From Buddleja alternifolia (Eukaryota; Streptophyta; Magnoliopsida; Lamiales; Scrophulariaceae): a stretch of DNA of 64,000 nucleotides. Made by a program: the position numbers and the translations under genes. Positions within the stretch are counted from its first letter, which is position 1; every line of letters starts with the position of its first letter. Positions 56,223 to 64,000 of the stretch are shown piece after piece. Under the pieces are notes generated by a model. The model was given only the letters and a program-made list of their open reading frames with translations. It searched no databases and was not told where the DNA came from. The DNA is taken from NCBI GenBank assembly GCA_019426215.1, contig CM033400.1, positions 14,802,568 through 14,866,567 of the forward strand. Reading direction: 5' to 3'.

Positions 56223-57012
56223 TGTTTACACCATAAAATAATTTGGGCTTTCGAAATACAAAGCCCAAATAGCCAAAACTGTAGAAATTCGAAAAGAAGG
56301 AAATTGGGTCCACAGAAAATGACAGCTCGAGTCAAGTGCTCGAGCGCTCTAGCTCGAGCATTTCAGTGGAATTACCCTGCTCGAGCAAGTTGAAGACGGT
56401 TGAAAGCGGTTCCCGAAGAAAGGAACGTGGGTTCCTTAAAAATATTTAAAAGAGCAGTTGAAGACAGTTGAAGGCGGTTCCCGAAGAAAAGGAACGTGGG
56501 TTTCTCAAAGACTCCTATATATACGAGCCGTGGAGAAGAGAAAAAGATATCACAAGATCATCAGACTTCTGCATTTTCGTTTTCTTAGAATTAACTCTAA
56601 TCTTAGGAGTAGTTTTAGCGTAATGTAGGAGTAGACGTAGCGTAAATTAGGAGTAGCTGTAATGTAATTTAGTGTAGATTCGATGACATTTGCCTTCAAG
56701 GCTTGTATCAGCATTCAATTGCTTGTAATTTTTCAGAATTGAAGACTCTCATGGAGGTATAAATTATCTCGTATCCAGATTTAAATATCGATAGGTAATT
56801 TGTATCTTGATTTGAGTTTTTCATTCGTCATTCTCATACTCGAAATGAACAACTAAAATGTCAATTAAAGAGATAAACTACCGTTTAGCGTATCGAACGT
56901 AGGGGTTGAAAAATAATTCTAAGTTGTGAATTATCAAGGGCTTGGATCAAACATTCGAAATCCTTCCCTAAGCTGGTTTGTTCGAAGCTGGTTTGTTCGA
57001 AAACACGAAACA
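56223..57012 (+). repeat. 3' LTR of D, 790 bp
   Basis: It pairs with 8445-9222. Differences include a 15-base tandem duplication (AAGCTGGTTTGTTCG at 56970-57000). It ends CACGAAACA and is followed by the TSD GCTGC. Confidence 0.94.
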
Positions 57013-57735
57013 GCTGCAATTGATACTACCCTCACCATTCACCAACACACCCTCGACCAAATCAAAAAAACACTCACCCAAACCCGCAACCTGATGAAAC
57101 AAACTGCCGACAAGCACAGACAAGACAAGGCATTCAAAATTGGAGACCTCGTCTTGGTTAAATTGCAATCTTACCGCCAAAAATCAGTCACCCGCAGTCA
57201 ATTCAACAAGTTATCACGGTGCTACTTCGGCCCCTTCAAAATCCTTTGCCGCATCGAACAAGTCGCATACGAGCTCGAGCTGCCCGAATCCTCACGAATC
57301 CATCCAATCTTTCACATTTCCAAGCTGAAATCTTACACGGGACCTCCACTAGAGACCGAACCCGATTTGCCGTCCATCGATTTGGAAGATGCACTTCATA
57401 TGCCAGAGTCTATTTTGCAAACCAGAGAAACTCTACGCAATGGGAAAATGGTGACTCAAGCTTTAGTCAAGTGGTCAAACACTGGAGTTGAAGATATAAG
57501 TTGGGTTGATTTGAAACACATTTCTGAAGCCTACCCAAATCTGTTTCACACTGGTCTTGGTCCAGATCCACTAGAGCAGCCCGCACCAGCTAACTCGAGC
57601 CCAATTACTACGGGCCTTGAGGACAAGGCCCTTTTTGGGGATGAGAGTATTGTTATGCCAGAGGAGCCCATTAACATTGAAAGGCCCAAGAGGGTTATGA
57701 AGAAGCCGAATTGGACCAAGGATTTCGTATTTTGA
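57013..57735 (+). pseudogene. E, right part: integrase C-terminus and chromodomain
   Basis: The frame continues the integrase interrupted at 8444. It contains the GPY/F-type C-terminal region (MKQTADKHRQDKAFKIGDLV at about 57093-57152, YFGPFKILCRIEQVAYELEL at about 57224) and a chromodomain-like end (ALVKWSNTGVEDISWVDLKH at about 57455-57515). It terminates at TGA 57733-57735 after a basic RPKRVMKKPNW. Chromodomains at the integrase C-terminus are known to direct chromovirus insertion to particular chromatin. No lesion is seen in this part. Confidence 0.88.
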
Positions 57736-58489
57736 AGCACTTTTGTTTTTTATTTATTGTTTTATTTATTTTCAGCATGTAATTTCAATTTGTTAGTCAA
57801 AGAGTCAGTACTTAGTAGTGGAATTAGTTACTTAGTGGCAGACGTATGGTAACTAATTTCCTAATTGTTAGGATTTCCCATTATTGTATTTATTTTGAAT
57901 TGCAGTCACTAATGAAGTTGAAATAGAATTTTTTATGGGGCCGAAATTCTGAAACTTCGAATTGATTGAAATCTGGAGAATCTGAAATTTCACGATCTCG
58001 CCAGTGTCAGTGTTCGTCGGAGATGGCACAGCCACAATCCGCCGGAAACACCATCGGATTCGCTCTGCGCTGCTTTGGGGCTGTGTCGGGTGCTCCATCG
58101 GAAGCCGCCATGGCAGATTGCAGTTGAATCGCAAAATCGCCGGAAAAGCCATGTCAATGGCTGTTTTGAATTCGAAATCGAAGGCTTTGATACGGTGAAG
58201 TTTTGGGAACGCCGATGTTCACCTCTTGGAACGGCACTGAAATTGCCAATCGAAGTCGCCGAAAGTCGCCGGATTTGGGGTGTTGGGTTTGGTGATATCA
58301 CCGAACTAGGCATTCTCCGGTTCCGGAGCGGAAAGGGTCGTGTGGATGATGGAGGGGGCAGCGGCGCAAAGCGCCGCATCCATGGCCGTCGAAGCACCGG
58401 CCTGCGACGGTGCCGGTGATGACAGTGCGAGGAGGAAGACAAGCTACTAGGGCAGCGGCTTGTGTGTTTTGGGCCGAGCCCAACACAAA
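57736..58489. other. Unassigned stretch between E and copia-2
   Basis: The first 250 bases are AT-rich and could include the start of the E 3' LTR (possible TGTTAGTC at about 57791), but no partner LTR is available. From about 57995 to 58440 it is GC-richer, with CCGCCGG-type words and open frames on both strands, none resembling a known protein. It could be the upstream leader of copia-2. I could not place a primer site or LTR boundary. Confidence 0.4.
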
Positions 58490-60297
58490 ATAAATTTATG
58501 TGTTGGGCTTGGCCCAACTTCAATTTAAATTTAATATGTGGGTGGGTTGACCCAATACAAATTAATTGGTCTACTAAAGCTTAAATGTGAAATGGGCTTG
58601 GTCCAGTTCTCACATAAAAGATTGGGCTTAGTTTGGTTAGGATGATTGGGCTATGCTTTATAATGTTTAAATTTGTGTTGGTTAATTTGTTTTGACCCAA
58701 TGCCACCCAACTAAATTAAGATCCAACACCTAATATGGATCAAATTGTCTTTCCTTCCGTAATTAAATTAAATAGGATTTAATTTATAATAAATTAAATT
58801 GGATTTGATTTATATTAAATTAAATTAGTTTTAATAAGTCATTAATAAAATTGGATTTAATTTTGTAAGTTGATTAAACTGGATTTAATCACCTATCGAA
58901 ATTGAGTTGATTTTAATTATGTACTTAATTAAATTATTTTTAATTTTGTAACGATTTGTGAGCCCAGGGGAATTAAAATGGATTTAGTTCCACCCTTATT
59001 AAATTAAGATTTAATCTACCCGTGAAAGTTATATTGATTTTATTTTAAATTAATTTGGATTTAATTTCACTGTGATTAAATAAGATTTAATAATGTCATG
59101 ATAATTAAATTAGTTGTAATTATTAATGATTTAGATTTTTCGATGGCATGAAAATTGAATGGATGCAATTTTACTTTGATTAAATTGGATTTAGTCTTAG
59201 TATCAAAATTGAATGGGATTTAATTTTGTAATATCAAATTGGATTTGATGATTAAATAAATTAGATTTATTTTATGCTCTTGTTCACATATATGCTTGTG
59301 CATGTAATATTGCTCGTTTATGTGATAAAACACCTCCCATGAACTTAGGTTTTATATTTATGTTTGAGCATGCTTAAAATATATGTTGATTAGCCCATTG
59401 GCTTGGGTCGATCTAGAAAGTTCATGGAAGTGTGAATGTAGGTAGAATTACTAGGTGTTTTCTACACTTTACATGCATGTTTGCGCTTTACAAATTAATA
59501 TGCATAATTGAGACCTTAATGTAAATAATATAATTCTCAAACATTTAAAAAAAATATTAAGTTGGTAAAGGGTACTAAGTATCCTATTCTCCACAGAACT
59601 TAGAGAAAATTGAAATGATATTTAATATATAATATCGTCCCTAAGCAATGGGGGTTATGTATTAAAATATATTTTAGATTTTTCTAAGTGCATGTAATGT
59701 CGTTGGTCGAAACAAATTTCACCCCACATACCAGCAAAAGGTTGCAAGGTAAAATTCAATTGTTAGACTGACAGAGAGTCAGTGGGTTCAACTTAAATTA
59801 TTCATAAATCAATATGACCGTTAAAAGGTTGCGATTTGATGAATAATGAACAAAGGGATTGAATCATCCATTTGATGGGTTAGTGTAAGATATCACTTTA
59901 ATAGATTAATAGGCCACATACCAGCAAAAGGTTGCAACCTATTAAACTAGTTAAAGAACTCAATCACTCACTACGAAATCTATCCAACGAGATTTTTGAA
60001 AATTGCAGTGGGAGTGCAATGTTTCGAAAAATGTAGTGGGAGAGAAGTAAAATTAAAGTCCTAGTTTTACTTGTGTGCTACATATAAGCACCTAATTAAG
60101 ATCTTGGTTTATTTTGTACTTTAGTTAATATATCTCTTAGATTAGAAACCCATTTAGTTAGATATGCTCAAGAATTTTGTCCAAACTGGCCTAACCAAAT
60201 CAATTAACTTAGAAACTTAAGGATGGTCCTCAGTTTAGAGTAGTTGAACTATATGCTTGAAGAAAGCATTACTCAAGTTTAAGTATGGACAATGAGT
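58490..60297 (+). other. copia-2 leader
   Basis: 58490-59280 is AT-rich with many diverged ATTAAATTGGATTTAAT-like units. 59560-60060 aligns with the copia-1 leader: GGTACTAAGTATCC, ATGGGGGTTATGTATTAAA, the three stem-loops and the GTGGGAG pair (about 60008 and 60036). The last 230 bases before the CACTA insertion show no clear coding content. Confidence 0.75.
59715..59945 (+). other. Three consecutive stem-loops with a shared loop sequence in copia-2 leader
   Basis: The stems are 59715-59723/59748-59756 (AATTTCACC/GGTAAAATT, one mismatch), 59797-59810/59833-59847 (ATTATTCATAAATC/GATTTGATGAATAAT, one bulge) and 59906-59913/59938-59945 (TTAATAGG/CCTATTAA). The loops are 22-24 nt; the first and third are identical (CCACATACCAGCAAAAGG then TTGCAA). 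They correspond one to one with the copia-1 hairpins, with pairing kept although stems 2 and 3 differ in sequence. Confidence 0.78.
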
Positions 60298-60310
60298 CAC
60301 TACTACAGAA

Positions 60311-60482
60311 ATCACCTATAACAGCGGTTTTTTTGGTCCCATGACAGCGGTTTTTAACCGCTGTTATATGGTTTTGACCTATGTCAGCGGTTCCTTCCGA
60401 AACTGCTGTCATAGGGTTCAAAAAAAAAAGATTTATTTGGACCCTATGACAGCGGTTCAGCCGGAACCGCTGTCATAGGGTC
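60311..60482. repeat. Left subterminal motif array of the CACTA element
   Basis: About eight TATGACAGCGGTT-like sites are arranged mainly as head-to-head pairs, for example CTATGACAGCGGTTC and GAACCGCTGTCATAG around four bases at 60443-60480. Such arrays are the usual transposase-binding regions of CACTA elements. Confidence 0.88.
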
Positions 60483-60530
60483 GTTTATTTTATTTTATTT
60501 TATTTTATTTTCTCGATTATAATGTTACCA

Positions 60531-60804
60531 TGTCCGAATGACACGAAATTCGCACGGTCATAGCGAAACGGCATTCTGAACAAAATGCAAGATCTTGTGC
60601 TCTAGTGATTTTAGCCATTTGAGATCGTTTAAGACCTCAAATATGCATTTTATTACAAAAATGCCTTATTTTCATAATAAAACGCAAATTTGAGGCCTTA
60701 AACGATCTAAGATGGCTAAAATCACGAGAACGCATGACAAGGTCATGCGTTTTGTTCAGAATACCGTTTCTCTATGACCGTGTGAATTTCGTGTCATTCC
60801 GACA
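60531..60804. repeat. Long imperfect inverted repeat inside the CACTA element
   Basis: The left arm 60531-60656 and right arm 60675-60804 are reverse complements with scattered mismatches, around an 18-base loop. Matching words include TGTCCGAATGACACGAAATT with AATTTCGTGTCATTCCGACA at the outer ends, and GATTTTAGCC with GGCTAAAATC. Transcription would give a hairpin of about 270 nt. Confidence 0.88.
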
Positions 60805-60835
60805 CTGCAAAATTTCAACCGAGAAATATTTTCAT

Positions 60836-61531
60836 AAATACACAAATATACGTACACCCACACATACATAAATATACATACACCCATCAACATATACACA
60901 AAATATACATATACCCATCCACATATATACATACACAAATATACATACAACCACATATACAAAAATATACACACACCCACACATACACAAATACACCCAT
61001 TAACATATACACAAATATACATACATCCATCCACATATATACATAGATAAATATACATACACCTATCAACATATACACAAATATACATACACCCATCAAA
61101 ATATACAAAAATATACATACACCCATTAACACATACACAAATATACATACACCCATCCACATATATACATACACAAATATACATACAACCACATATACAC
61201 AAATATACACACACCCACACATACACAAATACACCCATTAACATATACACAAATATACATACACCCATCCACATATATACATACACAAATATACATACAC
61301 CCATCAAAATATACACAAATATACATACACCCATCCACATATATACATACACAAATATACATACAACCACATATACACAAATATATACACACCCACACAT
61401 ACACAAATACACCCATTAACATATACACAAATATACATACACCCATCAACATATACACAAATATACATACAACCACATATACACAAATATACATACACCC
61501 ACACATATACAAATATACATATATATATAGT
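60836..61531. repeat. AT-rich minisatellite in the CACTA element
   Basis: Repeated CACCCATCAACATATACACA and AATATACATA units of about 30 bases alternate with a longer composite unit containing CCACATATATACATACAC and AACCACATATAC (about 60915, 61150 and 61330). The open frames seen on the minus strand are a consequence of the low-complexity repeat. Confidence 0.9.
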
Positions 61532-61737
61532 GAGAGAAAGAGAAGAGGCAGGCTTACGGTCGTGGTCGTGGTGGCGGCGGCGCAGGTATGTGGTGGTGGT
61601 GGCCGCGGCGGTGGTGCCGAGCCTTTGGAGGGGGGGATCGAGAGAGAGAGAGAGGCCGAGAGTAGTGAGAGAGAGGCAAAACTGAAATTTGAGAGTGAGA
61701 GAATTAGGGGGCGGCTGTTTGACCTAGTAAAAACCCG
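61532..61737. other. GA/GC-rich patch in the CACTA element
   Basis: It is purine-rich (GAGAGAGAGAGAGG) and has a GGTGGCGGCGG-type segment. Read on the minus strand it resembles a plant 5' UTR and short coding start followed by GTAAG, so it could be a captured gene fragment. No protein is recognised. Confidence 0.35.
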
Positions 61738-62075
61738 ACAGCCTATGATAGCAGTTCGGGGTGAACCGCTGCCATTTCCCAGCACTATGACAATGGTTCT
61801 CCCAGAACCGCTGTTATAGCCCAGCCCTATGACAACAGTTGTGCAAAACCGCTTCCACAGGATTTTTTTTTTTTGAAAAATTTATGACAGCGGTTCGTGG
61901 TGACCGCTGTCATATCTCGGTACTATGACAGCGGTTCGGGGAGAACCGCTGTCATAGGTCCAAACCAAATAGCCCTATGATAGTGGTTTTGCAAAACCAC
62001 TGTCATAGGTCTGAACCAAATAGCCCTATCACAGCGATTTTGCAAAACCGCTGTCATAGATACGCTGTAATAGAG
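61738..62075. repeat. Right subterminal motif array of the CACTA element
   Basis: About fourteen TATGACAGCGGTT-like sites occur in alternating orientation. One pair flanks GGGGA (about 61923-61957) and another flanks TTTGCAAA (about 61976-62009). Confidence 0.88.
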
Positions 62076-62091
62076 TATTTTTGTAGTAGTG

Positions 62092-64000
62092 AGTAGGGCT
62101 ATTATATGAGGCGCACCAGACATAGAACTGTGTGTTTTTAAAAATAGTGTTCTATGACCGGTTCTCTCAACTTCTTATATTCTGCATTCTAGAGTTAGTG
62201 CTCATGATTGAAGAATTAGAAAGAAGTGAAAAGCTGGAAGAACGAAAGTTGATTTATGGTGGTACCAGACATTATGTCATAGGTGTCTACATAAGATCCA
62301 ACTTTGTTCTTTTAAAATATTTTGGACATTTATTATAGTGTTGGATGATTGATTAGTTTTTTCAAATGGTATTCAGAATGTTATCCTTTCTTGACTAGGT
62401 CAAGAAATGATACTTCTTTAAGTTTGTTAATAACTTACATGACATTTATTTTGAAAATAAATGTAGGAATAATGCATCTTTACTAAAATTGTTAGCAACG
62501 ATTTAAAGTTCGGAATTAGTGTATTGTGATCATAAATGCTAAAGAGCGTAGTATAATAGAAACAATCTAGAAAAATTGTTTGGCACCTGAGATTAGGTTA
62601 TGCCTTAGGAGCATAAGATTCATGAGTTAGGAGAAACATGGGGTAAAAGCCCATTGGGATTGGATCCCTATCCAAACTTAAAATTCTTATCTCGTGGAAA
62701 GGATGACCAAATCTCCCTTCATCGGGAATACATTAAAGGGCCACTTGAGTTTTGAAGTTTGGGGCGTACTGAAGTCTATGGTTGAAAATGGATATCATAT
62801 AAGGGCACTACGATTGGATCGCAGTGACAAGTATATGATTGCCTAATTCGACCCGTTCTTAAAAGAACACAGTATCGTTTCATAGCTGACACTTCCAGCG
62901 ACTCTACAGTTGAATAGGGCATTAGTATGCAAGAATGAGGCATTGTTGGACATGACACATTCTATGCTAAGCTATATGGAAGTTCCCAATTCATAGTGAG
63001 TCATGCACGGCTCATAGGTGAATCTTGAATAGATCTCTCTCCAAATTTATTCCTAAAGCAACATATCAAATATAGCGCAAGTGAAAGCCCAGTCCTAAAT
63101 ACGTGAGGGTACGGGATTCCCCTACCTACGTATAAAAGACAAAGGTAAAGAATATGGAGGCTAAGTCCTTAAAATGATGTTTTGTTGGTTGTCTCAAAGG
63201 ATTCAGTGGAAGACCTCTTTTACCTACATAATGATCTGAGGATCATTGTGGCCTTAAAAGCCACCTTTCTCGAAGATAAGTTCATTTGAGAAAGTCAAGT
63301 TGGTTGAAAAATTATTCTGTACGAACAAAACAAAACTCCTTAGGAGACTACTATTCAAGAAATCCCAACCAATCCCATAATAAACACAACCACCACCGAG
63401 TTGGTCTGGTAGAGTATCTCAGCCGCCTGAGATATGGTTGTCTGCTATGAGGAAAGCATAAGTTGTATGTTGTAGCAGAGGGGAACCATGGATATAATCC
63501 CTCTACGCATGTAAAATCGATGGTGGATATAGACACAACGAGAGGGTGTAAGGCTCTGAAATTAAAGATGGATTGGATGTTTTTGAATCAATCCTAAACT
63601 TTAGTAAATCTCTCCGAGAGTATTGTGCCCGTCGGAGGCGAGTACATCTATAAGAGAAAGAATGATTTGAATGGCAAAGTCCAGGCTGATGGCAAAAGTG
63701 TGTAGTCAAAAGAAGGGCATTGACTATGAGGAAGCCCCTTTGCCACAACTATAATCAAATCCATGAGAATCTTAATTTTGATTGTAATACACCAAGATTA
63801 TAAAAAACCGGCGCATGGATGTGAAGACTCGTTCATGAATGGATTCCTTGAGGAGGACATCCATATAGAACAGCCCAAGTGTTTCACATCTAAAGGCCGA
63901 TTCTCATAAGGTCTACAAGCTGTATAAATCCACAAGTGGTTTTAAGCGGACCTCTCGTAGTTGGAATCTTCACCTTGATGACATAATTGAGAATTATGAT
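62092..64000 (+). pseudogene. copia-2 pol remnant
   Basis: It is read in pieces across frames. Protease-end-like RHYVIGVYIRSNFVLLK is at about 62267, and LWHLRLGY-like GAG-pre-integrase is at about 62578. Integrase pieces include GYHIRALRLDRSDKYMIA (about 62790) and the end LLDMTHSMLSYMEVPNS (about 62943). RT pieces include GGEYIYKRKNDLNGKV (about 63637), then RSFMNGFLEEDIHIEQP (about 63829) and KVYKLYKSTSGF (about 63910). There are many stops and frameshifts. The RT runs past the window edge. The direction agrees with the plus-strand leader. Confidence 0.75.

Larger units (their letters stand above)
8445..57012 (+). mobile_element. Element D: non-autonomous LTR retrotransposon with captured host sequence
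   Basis: Two LTRs (8445-9222 and 56223-57012) share the ends TGTTTACACC...AACACGAAACA (5' copy ends GATACA) and are flanked by the duplication GCTGC (8440-8444 and 57013-57017). Removing the two elements nested inside it leaves only about 1.9 kb between the LTRs. That internal part has a primer site, a possible gag remnant, a triplicated TA-rich block, an F-box gene fragment and a purine tract. No protease, RT or integrase was found, so its mobility would have depended on another element. Confidence 0.88.
60298..62091. mobile_element. Non-autonomous CACTA (En/Spm-type) DNA transposon, 1794 bp
   Basis: The left end CACTACTACAGAAAT and the right end ATTTTTGTAGTAGTG are inverted and begin with the CACTA signature. 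The 3-base duplication AGT flanks the element (60295-60297 and 62092-62094), as expected for this superfamily. Subterminal regions are packed with a TATGACAGCGGTT motif in both orientations. The interior has a long inverted repeat, an AT-rich minisatellite and a GA/GC-rich patch, and no transposase. It inserted into copia-2. Confidence 0.95.
58490..64000 (+). mobile_element. copia-2: decayed Ty1/copia element, plus strand, truncated by window edge
   Basis: A long leader homologous to copia-1 (to 60297) is followed, after the CACTA insertion, by decayed protease-end, GAG-pre-integrase, integrase and RT sequence that runs off the window. No 5' LTR or primer site is visible and most of gag cannot be recognised, so it has probably lost its 5' end and gag. 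It is much older than copia-1 by sequence decay. Confidence 0.78.

Noticed and set aside
57990..58523. 177-codon minus-strand frame as a gene
   Set aside because: It is arginine/serine/proline-rich with no recognisable domain, and a plus-strand frame overlaps it. It looks like GC-rich non-coding sequence.
60756..61785. Minus-strand frames of about 115-219 codons rich in Y, C, V, M and I as membrane or secreted proteins
   Set aside because: They are translations of an AT-rich minisatellite inside a CACTA element.
1..64000. copia-1 and copia-2 as the two ends of one element split by E
   Set aside because: They lie on opposite strands and both contain the leader region, so they are two different insertions.

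Overview
The window is intergenic, repeat-dominated nuclear DNA of a flowering plant, most likely a eudicot. Evidence: plant-type Ty1/copia and Ty3/gypsy families (SIRE-like, Athila-like, Tat-like, chromodomain gypsy), tRNA-Met and tRNA-Asp type primer sites, a CACTA DNA transposon, and a captured F-box gene fragment. I found no intact host gene, rRNA, tRNA or CRISPR array. Nearly every coding region is retroelement-derived, and most are broken by nonsense codons, 1-base frameshifts or deletions.

Most of the window is a nest of elements, each placed by a target-site duplication (TSD). The outermost element is a chromodomain gypsy element (E, + strand, 4333-8444 continued at 57013-57735). Three insertions interrupt it. 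(1) A minus-strand copia element (copia-1) has its 5' LTR at 2726-4332, and its leader and gag run off the left edge. (2) An Athila-type solo LTR lies at 5512-6966 (TSD TGTGT). (3) A non-autonomous LTR element (D, 8445-57012, TSD GCTGC) carries no retroelement enzymes but holds a fragment of a host F-box gene. D was itself hit twice in one TA-rich block: by a Tat-like gypsy element (A, 10318-19433) that has lost protease and RT, and by an Athila-like gypsy element (B, 19524-55472, TSD CAGGA). B has a reverse-oriented solo LTR in pol (24656-26555, TSD GAGCT), an 8.1 kb internal tandem duplication, and a SIRE-like copia element (C, 41605-55313) in its 3' LTR. The order of insertion is therefore E, then D, then B, then C.

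Right of E lies a decayed + strand copia element (copia-2, about 58490-64000) whose leader is homologous to that of copia-1. A 1794 bp CACTA element (60298-62091, TSD AGT) interrupts it.

The most notable signals are not protein genes. Both copia leaders carry three successive stem-loops with a common loop sequence and different, still-pairing stems, which suggests a structured RNA module. The Athila-like element carries clusters of a GCCTAGGCGCCG word in its LTR, in gag and upstream of a TATA-like site before its extra ORF. The SIRE-like element is dotted with a similar CAAGCGYC word. The 29.4-36.3 kb stretch is rich in single-base deletions relative to its other copy, so the tandem duplication may be partly an assembly product.
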